A stretch of DNA of 64,000 nucleotides. Source: Cupriavidus sp. WKF15. GTDB lineage: Bacteria; Pseudomonadota; Gammaproteobacteria; Burkholderiales; Burkholderiaceae. Under the pieces are notes generated by a model. The model was not told the DNA's origin. It searched no databases and saw only the letters and a list, made by a program, of their open reading frames with translations. The stretch covers positions 2,418,001-2,482,000 of the forward strand of contig NZ_CP119572.1 of the NCBI RefSeq assembly GCF_029278605.1, written 5' to 3'. Positions 48,212 to 56,962 of the stretch are shown piece after piece. Within the stretch, counting starts at the first letter, position 1, and every line of letters starts with the position of its first letter. Made by a program: the position numbers and the translations under genes.

Positions 48212-49687
48212 ATGGCCTTGCGCAGTGCAACCGCGGCGTCGCGCGTCGACGACGACTACCAGACCCTGTTTCAACTGGCGCCGGTCTCGCTCTGGCTGGA
48301 AGACTTCAGCGCCGTGCGCGAGCACTTAGAGCGGCTGCGCGCCGAAGGGGTGACGGATTTGCGGGCCTACCTGCGGGCCAACCCGGATGAAGTGGCGCAC
48401 TGCTCGTCGCTGATCCGCGTGATCTCGGTGAACCGCCGCACGCTGGAGCTGTTTCGCGCCGCCGACCTCGCCGACCTCGTCGCCAATCTCGACACCGTGT
48501 TCCGCGACGACATGTTCGACCAGCACGTCGAAGAGCTCGGCCAGCTCTGGGACGGCGGCAACCGCTTCACCAGCCAGACCGTGAACTACACGCTCGAAGG
48601 CGAGCGCCTCGATATCCGCCTGGAAGCCACCGTCATGCCCGGGCATGAGGCCATGTGGGACCGCGTGCTGCTGTCGATCGAGGACATCACCACGCGCATG
48701 CGCACCGAGCGCGAACTGCGCCGCAGCGAGCAATACGCGCTGGGGCTGTTCGAGCATTCGCCGGTGTCGCTGTGGGTGGAGGACTTCAGCGTCGTCAAGA
48801 TGCTGCTCGATGAAGTGCGCGCGGCCGGCATTACGGATTTCCGCACCTTCCTCAACGTGCACCCGGATTTCGTGTCGCGCTGCATGCAGGAGATCCGCGT
48901 GCTCGACGTCAACCAGCAGACGCTGCAGATGTTCGGCGCGGGATCCAAGCAAATCCTGCTTTCCCGCCTCGGCGACGTGTTCCGCGACGACATGCGCATC
49001 CACTTCGCCGAGCAGCTGATCGACCTGTGGCACGAGAAGCTCTGGCAGCAGCGCGAGGTCATCAACTACGCGCTGGACGGGCGCCCGGTCGACGTCTTCA
49101 TGCAATGGTCGGTGTTCCCCGGCCACGAACAGGACTGGGACCAGGTGCTGGTGTCGCTCACCGATATCACGGCCCGTAAGAAGGCGGAGGCCTATGTCGA
49201 GTTCCTGGGCAAGCACGACGTACTGACCAAGCTGTACAACCGCGCCTACTACGAGGATGAACTGGCCCGCCTGGGCCGCAAGGGCCCGTGGCCGGTCAGC
49301 GTCATCGCCGTGGACCTGAACGGGTTGAAGGTCGTCAACGACCAGTTCGGGCACGGTGACGGCGATGCGCTGCTGCGGCGCGCCGGCGAGGTACTGAAGA
49401 AGGCCGTGGGCGAACAGGTCTGCGTGGCGCGCATTGGCGGCGACGAGTTCATGGCGCTGCTGCCGGGCCGCGACGATCGTGGTGCCGCCACGGTGGTCGA
49501 GCAGATCGAGAAGGTGGTGGAACTGAACAACCAGTTCTATCCGGGCACCGCGCTGAGCCTTTCCATCGGCCACGCGACCTGCCATCAGGGTGATCGCCTC
49601 AGCGACACCGTGAAGGTCGCCGACAGCCGCATGTATGACGCCAAGCATGCCCACTACGAAGCCCAGGACGAGCGTCGGCGGGACTGA
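48212..49687 (+). CDS. Diguanylate cyclase with two tandem sensor repeats
   Basis: The 491-residue protein makes cyclic di-GMP if active. Its C-terminal GGDEF domain (about residues 325-480) has the intact signature GGDEF at 409-413. The N-terminal part consists of two PAS-like units about 160 residues apart, with nearly identical openings PVSLWLEDFS (24-33) and PVSLWVEDFS (184-193), a sign of internal duplication. No membrane segment is visible, so it should be cytoplasmic. The ATG at 48212 has its Shine-Dalgarno sequence (ggGAGa) very close; an in-frame TTG at 48218 has better spacing. The inhibitory RXXD motif is not obvious. Confidence 0.92.
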   Translation: MALRSATAASRVDDDYQTLFQLAPVSLWLEDFSAVREHLERLRAEGVTDLRAYLRANPDEVAHCSSLIRVISVNRRTLELFRAADLADLVANLDTVFRDDMFDQHVEELGQLWDGGNRFTSQTVNYTLEGERLDIRLEATVMPGHEAMWDRVLLSIEDITTRMRTERELRRSEQYALGLFEHSPVSLWVEDFSVVKMLLDEVRAAGITDFRTFLNVHPDFVSRCMQEIRVLDVNQQTLQMFGAGSKQILLSRLGDVFRDDMRIHFAEQLIDLWHEKLWQQREVINYALDGRPVDVFMQWSVFPGHEQDWDQVLVSLTDITARKKAEAYVEFLGKHDVLTKLYNRAYYEDELARLGRKGPWPVSVIAVDLNGLKVVNDQFGHGDGDALLRRAGEVLKKAVGEQVCVARIGGDEFMALLPGRDDRGAATVVEQIEKVVELNNQFYPGTALSLSIGHATCHQGDRLSDTVKVADSRMYDAKHAHYEAQDERRRD

Positions 49688-49704
49688 GTCCGTCATCCCA
49701 ATGC

Positions 49705-49733
49705 AAAAGAGCCGGCATCAGCCGGCTCTTTTT
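49705..49733. terminator. Bidirectional terminator after the diguanylate cyclase
   Basis: A perfect 12-bp stem (49705-49716 with 49721-49732, loop atca), flanked by A and T runs. It is shared with the convergent hydroxylase gene. Confidence 0.93.
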
Positions 49734-49758
49734 GTCTTCACACCGGCACGGGCCGTGC

Positions 49759-50661
49759 TTACAGGTAGATGATCAGCGCGATGCCCGCGATGATCAGCCC
49801 GAACTTCGTCACGTAGTACAGCTTGCGGTTCCACGCCTTGTAGCGGCGGCGGTATTGCCCGGCCAGCCAGACGAAGCGGAACAGCTTGTTGATCACGCCG
49901 GTCTGGTCGTTCTCGTCGTTGGGCGAACTTGCCGCGGTCATGACCTTGCGGCCCAGCCAGTGATTGATCTTGCTGGCCCAGCCAAAGCGCATCGGGCGCT
50001 CGATGTCGCAGAACAGGATCAGCCGGTTGGCATCGCTCTTGTTCTCGGCCCAGTGCAGGTAGGTCTCGTCGAACACCACGCCCTGCCCGTCGCGCCAGCT
50101 GTGGCGCTCGCCGTCGACCTCGATAAAGCAGCGGTCGTCGTTCGGCGTGGCCAGGCCCAGGTGATAGCGCAGGGAACCGGCGAACGGGTCGCGGTGCGGG
50201 TTGAGCTTGCCGCCCGGCGGCAGTTCCGCGAACATCGCGGCCTTCACGCTGGGGATGCCTTGCAGCAGGGCCACGGTCTTCGGGCACAGCGCCTCGGCCG
50301 ATGGATGCTGGGCTTCGTACCACTTCAGGTAAAAGCGCTTCCAGCCGTTCTTGAAGAACGAATTGAAGCCCGCGTCGTCGTTCTTCTCGGCGGCCTTGAT
50401 CTTGCGCATCGCGGCCAGGGCCAGGCCCTCGTCACGGATTTCCGGCCACGCTGCCCGGATCCGTTCCAGGTCCGGGAAGTTGTCGACCGGGATGTAGGGC
50501 GTGCGCGGCACTCCCGAGAAGGCATACATGAAGCAGTTGATCGGCGCGACCAGCGCCGAATGGTCGAGCAGCTGTCGCCAGATGCGCAGTCGCGCCTTGC
50601 CGCGGAAGTGCACATACAGGATGGCGCCGAGATAGCTGGCGACGATAATCCACTTGATCAC
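49759..50661 (-). CDS. Aspartyl/asparaginyl beta-hydroxylase family, LpxO-like
   Basis: The 300-residue protein is a 2-oxoglutarate and Fe(II)-dependent dioxygenase of the LpxO type, which hydroxylates fatty chains of lipid A. It has an N-terminal membrane segment (WIIVASYLGAILYVHF) and another at the C-terminus (FGLIIAGIALIIYL). Iron-site motifs are LNPHRDPFAGSLRYHLGL and DETYLHWAENKS. The start is a GTG at 50661 (VIKWIIVAS) with the ribosome site gggagaa; the frame upstream reaches 50793 but is not family-like. LpxO function is inferred from similarity. Confidence 0.88.
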   Translation of the reverse strand: MIKWIIVASYLGAILYVHFRGKARLRIWRQLLDHSALVAPINCFMYAFSGVPRTPYIPVDNFPDLERIRAAWPEIRDEGLALAAMRKIKAAEKNDDAGFNSFFKNGWKRFYLKWYEAQHPSAEALCPKTVALLQGIPSVKAAMFAELPPGGKLNPHRDPFAGSLRYHLGLATPNDDRCFIEVDGERHSWRDGQGVVFDETYLHWAENKSDANRLILFCDIERPMRFGWASKINHWLGRKVMTAASSPNDENDQTGVINKLFRFVWLAGQYRRRYKAWNRKLYYVTKFGLIIAGIALIIYL

Positions 50662-50806
50662 CCGAATTTCTCCCAGGCGGCTACAGGCCCGCACGCACGG
50701 AACGCGCGCAGCCGGGGCCGGAGCCAAAGCGCCTATTTTAAGCGAAATGGTGGACTTGCCGCACCGTGATAGGCTGCGGCACATGGCCATCACCGCCGCG
50801 CGCGAA

Positions 50807-51112
50807 CTAGCCGCGCGACTGGCGTGAAATGCGCTCGATCAGCGCGCGCGCATCGTCGGGCATGCCCTGCAGGGTCAGCAGCCTGGCGTTGAGGACAAGG
50901 TTTTCCAGCACCAGCTTGGCGGTGGACGCCCACATTGTCGCCAGCTGGGCCTCGGCGGGCATGCCAGAAGCCTCCAGCTCGTTCGAGCGCTCGGCAATGA
51001 GCCGGCATGCAAGCTGGCGCAGCGCCGCATCGTCGAACGGCAGGTTGGCATAGTCGATCGGGTCTTCCTTCTCGACCTCGACCATGAGTTGCATCAGGAT
51101 GTCTTCGGTCAT
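50807..51112 (-). CDS. Hypothetical protein, 101 residues
   Basis: The product starting MTEDILMQLMVEVEKEDPID is acidic at its N-terminus and largely helical (DDAALRQLACRLIAERSNEL, TMWASTAKLVLENLVLNARL). No motif or membrane segment is visible and I do not recognise a family. It lies between the hydroxylase and another small minus-strand gene. Codon use is typical of the genome, which supports it being real. Confidence 0.6.
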   Translation of the reverse strand: MTEDILMQLMVEVEKEDPIDYANLPFDDAALRQLACRLIAERSNELEASGMPAEAQLATMWASTAKLVLENLVLNARLLTLQGMPDDARALIERISRQSRG

Positions 51113-51148
51113 CGGCAAGCGCTCCTGGCAATCCATTTTCCATCCGCG

Positions 51149-51319
51149 TCAGACGCGGAAATCCGCAGCCATGTCGACATCGGTGCGCGCCTCAAGCCGG
51201 CCCGAACGGCACGCGGCCACGAAGCGCTCGTAATCCTTTTCGACCTGGTCGGCATAGCTGTTCGAATAGGCTACCAGCAATTGCGGAATGAGGCAGCCAG
51301 AGCACCGGCTGCATCGCAT
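51149..51319 (-). CDS. Small hypothetical protein with paired cysteines
   Basis: From an ATG at 51319 the frame encodes 56 residues, beginning MRCSRCSGCLIPQLL, with three cysteines that could form part of a zinc site. The rest (EKDYERFVAACRSGRLEART) is polar and helical. The frame is open upstream to 51499; the true start is uncertain. It precedes the 101-residue gene on the same strand, so the two may be co-transcribed. Low confidence. Confidence 0.35.
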   Translation of the reverse strand: MRCSRCSGCLIPQLLVAYSNSYADQVEKDYERFVAACRSGRLEARTDVDMAADFRV

Positions 51320-51539
51320 CTCAGGGATATCACTCTCTTCCCCAAGCGGCGGCAGATGATACGCTGCCGGCTGCTCCCGGGGGCGACCAACCCAGGAAGT
51401 GATGCACCCCGCACGATATCGATAGCGGTGTTGCGTATCATGAGTTTTTGCGCCTTTCGCGAGCGCGTCGCAAGATGCACTGAACAAAGCGAGTGACATG
51501 CAGTCTTACTCACTCGCAACCCAACGAAGAGTCGCGTTC

Positions 51540-51842
51540 ATGACCAAGCGTTTGTTGTCCGCCATGCGTCAGTACGCATGGTTTGCCGGTGTCAAACACC
51601 ACGTCGTCCAGGGTGTCGAAGCCCTGGCCGAGTTGCTCAAGTCCCCTTCTGCCGCGGCCCGCGCGGTTGCCGCCATCATTGCCGAGACCGAACATGGAGT
51701 TCAGGTCTGGGTGTCGTACTTCGGCAAGCCGCTCGACCCGCACACCAACTATGTACTCTGGCCTGCCCGGGCCTTGCGTCCTGCGCGCCGCCGCGTCCAG
51801 CCCTTGCCGCTGGAACACATGCGGCGCTCGCGGGACGACTGA
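51540..51842 (+). CDS. Hypothetical protein, 100 residues
   Basis: The frame from the ATG at 51540 (MTKRLLSAMRQYAWFAGVKH) continues to 51842. The first half is helical and alanine rich (VQGVEALAELLKSPSAAARA). The second contains GVQVWVSYFGKPLDPHTNYVL and a basic tail. An in-frame ATG at 51498 could also serve as start. No family recognised. Confidence 0.5.
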   Translation: MTKRLLSAMRQYAWFAGVKHHVVQGVEALAELLKSPSAAARAVAAIIAETEHGVQVWVSYFGKPLDPHTNYVLWPARALRPARRRVQPLPLEHMRRSRDD

Positions 51843-51936
51843 ATGCCGGCCTTCGGGCCTGGCGGCATGCGTACTGGAAGGGGCTCGCCCCTTCACTACA
51901 ATGACCTTGTGTTCCCGTCGTCGACAAGGAGCGGAC

Positions 51937-52206
51937 ATGCCCGAACCGAAACATGACGAAGCGCTGGTCAATCTCTATCTCGAACGCATTTCGGCGCTTT
52001 CAGTCAGCGCATTCGATGGCGCTGATGTCAGCGGCGAGCTGGATGAGATCGCGCGCGAAGCCGTGTCGCGCAGCGCTGCGGACAGCGGCACGCTGAGCGT
52101 GCTCGCGAGCCGCCTGCGAGAACGCGCCGAAGCGGCCGACCGCGAAGGTCAACCGCTCGTACGCGACACCTTCACTCTCGCCGCGAAGCTCATGGCATCG
52201 AACTAA
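51937..52206 (+). CDS. Hypothetical protein, 89 residues
   Basis: An excellent ribosome site (aaggagcggac) precedes the ATG at 51937, and TACAAT at 51897-51902 may be a -10. The product (MPEPKHDEALVNLYLERISA and later LASRLRERAEAADREGQP) is acidic and fully helical. No family recognised. A good translation signal and matching codon use make it likely to be a real gene. Confidence 0.65.
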   Translation: MPEPKHDEALVNLYLERISALSVSAFDGADVSGELDEIAREAVSRSAADSGTLSVLASRLRERAEAADREGQPLVRDTFTLAAKLMASN

Positions 52207-52316
52207 GAGCACGCCACAATCGATCAGGTACGCCTGGTCCGGACGAATGCCATCCGCGCATGCAATGCGTGCGTGGATACGTCAATCTGCGCGATGCGCT
52301 ATCGAAGTCTTTCAGG

Positions 52317-52337
52317 AAAAAAACGGCCGAACGGCCT
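52317..52337 (-). terminator. Terminator of the initiator tRNA gene
   Basis: A short GGCC-GTTC-GGCC hairpin on the minus strand is followed by seven T residues (A-run 52317-52323), 25 bases past the tRNA 3' end. Confidence 0.7.
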
Positions 52338-52362
52338 GAGGTACCAAACGCGCTGAAGGCGC

Positions 52363-52438
52363 TGGTTGCGGGGGCAGGACTTGAACCTGCGACCTTCGGG
52401 TTATGAGCCCGACGAGCTGCCAACTGCTCCACCCCGCG
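52363..52438 (-). tRNA. Initiator tRNA-Met (anticodon CAT)
   Basis: A 76-base cloverleaf on the minus strand with acceptor CGCGGGG and CCCCGCA, so the first base pair is the C1-A72 mismatch that marks initiator tRNA. The anticodon stem has the three G-C pairs (TCGGG with CCCGA) of initiators, and the loop is CTCATAA. CCA is encoded. Confidence 0.95.
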
Positions 52439-52547
52439 TCTGAAGGAGATGAATTATGAAGCATTTGCGCGCAGCTGGCAAGTGATTTTTTCACTGCGCG
52501 CGAAAGTTATGGGCGCATGGGCGCTAGTCCCAAGAGAAGATTCGACT

Positions 52548-52787
52548 TCATGCTATGCGTCGCAACTTCCCTTCCGACCCCGTTTCAGCGAGGACGGCTT
52601 CGATGTACTGGTTCACCTGGTCGAGAGCTTCGAGCTTCGTATCGAAGGGATGGCTCGGAAACGGATTGTGCCGTGGCGCCAGTACCTCGCCATCCTGCCG
52701 TTGAATAATCTCTACCACGATCGACCACTTGCCCTTGGGCAAGCCAATCACTTCGTAGATGATTTTGTAGCCTTCAAATTCCGGCAT
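52548..52787 (-). CDS. Small hypothetical protein, 79 residues
   Basis: An ATG at 52787 with the ribosome site aggagt opens a frame for 79 residues. It begins MPEFEGYKIIYEVIGLPKGK, followed by WSIVVEIIQRQDGEV and a helical end (LEALDQVNQYIEAVLAE). The beta-beta-alpha outline resembles small stress-associated or surface-binding domains common in Burkholderiaceae, but I do not assign a family. Note the neighbouring gene of similar size on the same strand. Confidence 0.6.
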   Translation of the reverse strand: MPEFEGYKIIYEVIGLPKGKWSIVVEIIQRQDGEVLAPRHNPFPSHPFDTKLEALDQVNQYIEAVLAETGSEGKLRRIA

Positions 52788-53001
52788 GGCGTGTACTCCT
52801 TTATTGCGTGGCGGACCGGACATCGACCGCCTCCATCTCCAGAGTAGGAGCGCACCCCCCAGGACGAAAATGATTTACGTCAATCAACGCTGATCAACGA
52901 AGATCGCAGCATGATATAAGCCGTTGCATGCAGCGAAATAATCGAACCCCATGCTGAAGCGGGCCCATGCAGGCCGCATACACCCGGCAACGCATGACAG
53001 G

Positions 53002-53286
53002 CTATTTGCCTGACCCGACGATCCGATCGACAAGCGCATAGCCGGCGCTGAACGCCGCGACTTCCGCCGCGTGGCGCGTCGCAAACTGCTGCATGCCGCT
53101 GACGAGCAGTTCCGTGTCGCCCGCATCGGCGGGATCCATGCCCTCCTGGCAAACACGAACCTCATAAGCCCAGCGCGCCGACCCCCCCATGCTGACCACG
53201 CCATCGTGGTCAGCATGCTGCTGCGTCACGAGCACATAGACGTCCATGCCGCGATACGCTTCCACACGCCATTCGATTTGCGCCAT
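53002..53286 (-). CDS. Small hypothetical protein, 94 residues
   Basis: A strong ribosome site (aaggagatcgac) precedes the ATG at 53286. The product begins MAQIEWRVEAYRGMDVYVLV, has a central RWAYEVRVCQEGMDPADAG strand region and ends in a helix (AAEVAAFSAGYALVDRIVG). Size and outline resemble the 79-residue neighbour, but clear sequence identity is not seen. Function unknown. Confidence 0.65.
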   Translation of the reverse strand: MAQIEWRVEAYRGMDVYVLVTQQHADHDGVVSMGGSARWAYEVRVCQEGMDPADAGDTELLVSGMQQFATRHAAEVAAFSAGYALVDRIVGSGK

Positions 53287-53491
53287 GTCGATCTCCTTGC
53301 GCGAGACTGTCGCACTTTCTTTCGAGCCTAGGTGCACCCCCGAGCGACGGCAAGGTACGCGCACCACCATCAGCGGATTGCACGCGATGAAATGAGGAAC
53401 AAGAGGAAGCGTTGCGCGAGACAGGCGGCCGGAGATATGAAAGGCCGCAAGAGCGCGATAATGAAACCGGTGCGGGAATACGCGGAAATAA

Positions 53492-53521
53492 AAAAGGGCT
53501 TCCGTTTCCGGAAGCCCTTTT
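53492..53521 (-). terminator. Terminator of the tRNA-Arg gene
   Basis: A perfect 13-bp stem (53492-53504 with 53509-53521, loop tttc) with flanking A and T runs, 13 bases past the tRNA 3' end on the minus strand. Confidence 0.9.
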
Positions 53522-53534
53522 CTTTCTACATAGG

Positions 53535-53611
53535 TGGCGCGGCTGGCAGGATTCGAACCCACGACCCCTTGGTTCGTAGCCAAGTACTCTATCCAACTGA
53601 GCTACAGCCGC
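53535..53611 (-). tRNA. tRNA-Arg (anticodon ACG)
   Basis: A 77-base cloverleaf on the minus strand with acceptor GCGGCTG and CAGCCGC, D-arm AGCTCAGTTGGATAGAGT, anticodon loop CTACGAA (ACG), T-arm with GGGTTCGAATCC, and an encoded CCA. Confidence 0.96.
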
Positions 53612-53711
53612 ACTCGAGAAATGAGATTATATCTGAGTTTTCATTTTTGGGAACCCCCTTCTGCACTTTTTTTCGTTTTTCTTGCCAGCGCGGGCTGCCG
53701 GCATGGTTTTC

Positions 53712-53717
53712 TATAAT
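53712..53717 (+). promoter_or_regulatory. Candidate -10 element of greB
   Basis: TATAAT lies 26 bases upstream of the chosen greB start. No well-spaced -35 was found. Confidence 0.45.
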
Positions 53718-53743
53718 GGCAGACCGAAGATGTGATTCCGACC

Positions 53744-54310
53744 ATGAACAAGGCATTTGTCAAAGAATCGTCCGGTGACGACGAGGACGATCTCCCCGAA
53801 GGCGCTACTCCACTGCCCGCCGGGACGAAGAACTACATCACCGCGGACGGCTACAACCGCCTGCGCAACGAACTGATGCAGCTCATTGACGTCGAGCGTC
53901 CCGACGTCGTGCAGATCGTGTCGTGGGCCGCCTCCAATGGCGACCGCTCCGAGAACGGCGATTACCTCTATGGCAAGAAGCGCCTGCGCGAGATCGATCG
54001 ACGCATCCGTTTCCTGACCCGTCGCCTGGACAAGGCCGAAGTGGTCGACCCGTCCCTGCAGGGCGACAACGACCAGATCTTCTTCGGCGCGACCGTCACC
54101 TACGCCAACCAGTCCGGCGAGGAAACGACCATTACCATCGTCGGCATGGATGAGGTGGATCTCGACACGAACCACGTGAGCTGGATCTCGCCGGTCGCCA
54201 AGGCACTGATCAAGGCGCGTGAAGGCGATACCGTGGCACTGCGCACGCCGGCCGGGGTGGAACAGATCGATATCCTGGAAGTCAGCTATCCGCCGCGCGC
54301 GGCGGACTGA
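53744..54310 (+). CDS. greB: Transcription elongation factor GreB
   Basis: GreB rescues backtracked RNA polymerase by stimulating transcript cleavage. The 188-residue protein has a slightly extended acidic N-terminus (SSGDDEDDLPEGA). It is followed by NYITADGYNRLRNELMQLID, the coiled-coil tip SNGDRSENGDYLYGKKRLRE with its acidic residues, and the C-terminal domain (FFGATVTYANQSGEETTITI, SWISPVAKALIKAREGD). A GTG at 53732 is an alternative start. A TATAAT -10 lies at 53712-53717. Confidence 0.94.
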   Translation: MNKAFVKESSGDDEDDLPEGATPLPAGTKNYITADGYNRLRNELMQLIDVERPDVVQIVSWAASNGDRSENGDYLYGKKRLREIDRRIRFLTRRLDKAEVVDPSLQGDNDQIFFGATVTYANQSGEETTITIVGMDEVDLDTNHVSWISPVAKALIKAREGDTVALRTPAGVEQIDILEVSYPPRAAD

Positions 54311-54327
54311 TTGCACAACGGCGGCGC

Positions 54328-56886
54328 TCAGCCGTCGTTGCGGTCGCGGAAGATGCGGATCACGTCCGGATTGCGTCGCAGGGCGCGCATCACGTTGGCC
54401 AGGTGCAGGCGATTCTGTACCTGGATGATGAACTGCATGTAGGTGGCTTCCTGGTGGCTGCCGTCCTGCTGCTCCATCGACACGTGCGCCACGTTGGCGT
54501 CGGCCGAGGTCAGGTCCGCGGCCACGCGGGCAACGATGCCCTTGACGTTGCGCACCATGACCTTGATCGACACGTCGAACGCGCGCGCGGTCTTCTTCGC
54601 CCACATGACGTCGATCCAGTGTTCCGGGTCCTTGCTGTGCAGGCGCTTGGCCACCTTGCAGTCCTGCACGTGGATCTGCAGGCCTTCACCCTTGCCGAGG
54701 TAGCCAACGATCGGATCGCCCGGGATTGCGCGGCAGCACACCGGGAACAGGATCGACATGCCCTCGTCGCCCGTGATCGGCACCGCCGGCGCCTCTTCGC
54801 CAGAGAAGGTCTGCACCGCCGCCAGCAGCGCGCTGTCGACATCGCCGGACAGCTCCTGCAGCAGGATCTCCATGCGCTTGGCCACCACGGCGGGCACGCG
54901 CCGGCCCAGCGCCAGGTCGGCAAAGATGTCTTCGCGGTGCTTGTTGCCGGTCCACTGGATCATGCGCTCCCACACCGACTGCGGCACGGCCTTCAACTCG
55001 ATGCCGAGCTGGCGCGCCGACTGTTCGAGCAGGCGCTCGCCGAGCTGTATCGCCTCGTCGAGCTTGGTGGTCTTCAGGTAGTGGCGGATGGCCGCGCGCG
55101 CCTTGCCGGTGCGCACGAACGACAGCCATGCAGGGTTCGGCTTGGAATACGGCGCCGTCACCACCTCGACGATGTCGCCGCTCTTGAGCTCCGTGCGCAG
55201 CGGCAGCAGCTCGTTGTTGATCTTCACGGCGACGCACTGGTTGCCCAGGTCGCTGTGCACCGCGTAGGCAAAGTCCAGCGCGGTGGCACCGCGCGGCAAT
55301 GCGCGGATATGGCCCTTGGGCGTAAACACGTAGACCGCGTCGGGGAACAGGTCAATCTTGACGTGCTCGAGGAATTCCTGCGAATCGCCGGTCTGGCTCT
55401 GGATATCGAGCAGCGATTGCAGCCACTGGTGCGCCTGCTGCTGGATGTCATTCGCATGATCCGCCTGCGTCTTGTACATCCAGTGCGCGGCCACGCCGGC
55501 CTCGGCGATCTGGTGCATTTCGCGCGTGCGGATCTGGAACTCCACCGGCGTGCCGAACGGGCCCACCAGCGTCGTATGCAGCGACTGGTAGCCGTTGATC
55601 TTCGGGATCGCGATGTAGTCCTTGAACTTGCCCGGCATCGGCTTGTACAGGCCATGCAGTGCACCCATCGCCATGTAGCAGTGCATCTGCGTTTCCACGA
55701 CCACGCGGAAACCGTACACGTCCAGCACCTGCGAGAACGACAACTGCTTGTCGTGCATCTTGCGGTAGATGCTGTAGAGCGTCTTCTCGCGGCCGGACAG
55801 TTCCGCGACGATGCCAGCGTCGGCCAGCCCCTTCTGCGCGGCCTCGAGGATGCGCTTGACCACCTCGCGGCGGTTGCCGCGCGCGGCCTTCACGGCTTTT
55901 TCGAGCGTGGCGTAGCGGAAGGGCGAGCCGACCTTGAACGACAGCTCCTGCAGCTCGCGGTAGATCGTGTTGAGACCGAGCCTGTGCGCGATCGGCGCAT
56001 AGATCTCCATGGTCTCGAGCGCGATGCGGCGGCGCTTCTCCGGCGGCACGAAGTCGAGCGTGCGCATATTGTGCGTACGGTCGGCCAGCTTCACCAGGAT
56101 CACGCGCACGTCGCGCGCCATGGCGAGCAGCATCTTGCGGAAGCTCTCCGCCTGCGCCTGCTCGCGGCTCTGGAATTCGAGCTTGTCCAGCTTGGTCAGG
56201 CCATCGACCAGTTCGGCGACCTTGGGGCCGAATCTCTCGGCCAGTTCGCTCTTGGTGATGCCCTGGTCTTCCATCACGTCATGCAGCAGCGCCGCCATGA
56301 TGGACTGCACATCGAGCCGCCAGTCCGCGCATAGTTCGGCCACCGCCACCGGGTGGGTGATGTACGGTTCGCCGCTCTGGCGGTACTGGCCCAGGTGGGC
56401 CTCGTCGGAAAACTGGAAGGCTTCGCGTACGCGTGCCTGGTCCGGCGCCTTGAGGTAGGCCAGCTTCTCCATCAGCCGCGAGATCGAGATGACCTGCTGG
56501 CGCGGCGGCACCGCGGGCTGCGAGGTCGGCCCGAAGAAATGCCGGTATGACTGCGCCAGCACAGCGTCGATGAAGAGGCTGTCGGCTGTCGGTGGCGTCG
56601 GCGCCTCGTGCACGGCCGTCAACTCGTCTTGCATCGATGATGCGGGCGCCATGCGCGCCTTGCCCTGCGCCATCGGCGGCACGACGGCACGCTCGCCGAC
56701 AACATCGTTGCCGAGCGGATCAGGAAGATTGGGAGCGCCGGTGCGCGCGGTCACGGATGCCTGGCCAGAAGGAGAACGCTTACGCGCGGACGCCGCTCCG
56801 GCATCGCTGCCCGTCTCGCCGCGCGGGTGCGCGGCGCCGGCCTGCTGGCCGGGAGCGACGGTTGAGGATGGCTGTGACGAAGGCAT
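54328..56886 (-). CDS. spoT: Bifunctional (p)ppGpp synthetase/hydrolase SpoT (Rel) with long N-terminal extension
   Basis: This enzyme makes and degrades (p)ppGpp in the stringent response. Past a variable N-terminal part of about 130 residues (rich in A, P, S and Q), the HD hydrolase domain shows SGEPYITHPVAVAEL and the intact HDVMED motif. The synthetase domain shows YSIYRKMHDKQLSF and YGFRVVVETQMHCY, then the TGS domain VFTPKGHIRALPRGATALDF and a C-terminal ACT domain. At 852 residues it is about 150 longer than E. coli SpoT. It follows rpoZ and gmk, the classical order. Confidence 0.95.
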   Translation of the reverse strand: MPSSQPSSTVAPGQQAGAAHPRGETGSDAGAASARKRSPSGQASVTARTGAPNLPDPLGNDVVGERAVVPPMAQGKARMAPASSMQDELTAVHEAPTPPTADSLFIDAVLAQSYRHFFGPTSQPAVPPRQQVISISRLMEKLAYLKAPDQARVREAFQFSDEAHLGQYRQSGEPYITHPVAVAELCADWRLDVQSIMAALLHDVMEDQGITKSELAERFGPKVAELVDGLTKLDKLEFQSREQAQAESFRKMLLAMARDVRVILVKLADRTHNMRTLDFVPPEKRRRIALETMEIYAPIAHRLGLNTIYRELQELSFKVGSPFRYATLEKAVKAARGNRREVVKRILEAAQKGLADAGIVAELSGREKTLYSIYRKMHDKQLSFSQVLDVYGFRVVVETQMHCYMAMGALHGLYKPMPGKFKDYIAIPKINGYQSLHTTLVGPFGTPVEFQIRTREMHQIAEAGVAAHWMYKTQADHANDIQQQAHQWLQSLLDIQSQTGDSQEFLEHVKIDLFPDAVYVFTPKGHIRALPRGATALDFAYAVHSDLGNQCVAVKINNELLPLRTELKSGDIVEVVTAPYSKPNPAWLSFVRTGKARAAIRHYLKTTKLDEAIQLGERLLEQSARQLGIELKAVPQSVWERMIQWTGNKHREDIFADLALGRRVPAVVAKRMEILLQELSGDVDSALLAAVQTFSGEEAPAVPITGDEGMSILFPVCCRAIPGDPIVGYLGKGEGLQIHVQDCKVAKRLHSKDPEHWIDVMWAKKTARAFDVSIKVMVRNVKGIVARVAADLTSADANVAHVSMEQQDGSHQEATYMQFIIQVQNRLHLANVMRALRRNPDVIRIFRDRNDG

Positions 56887-56962
56887 GGGGACGGCCCCTG
56901 GAATCCGGTTGCTGGATGTGCGCGCACACGATGCAAGGATGAACCACAGGCCGCCCGGGAAA

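Noticed and set aside
54403..56334. 643-codon plus-strand open frame opposite spoT
   Set aside because: It is a shadow of spoT; composition is histidine, arginine and leucine-rich with no motif.
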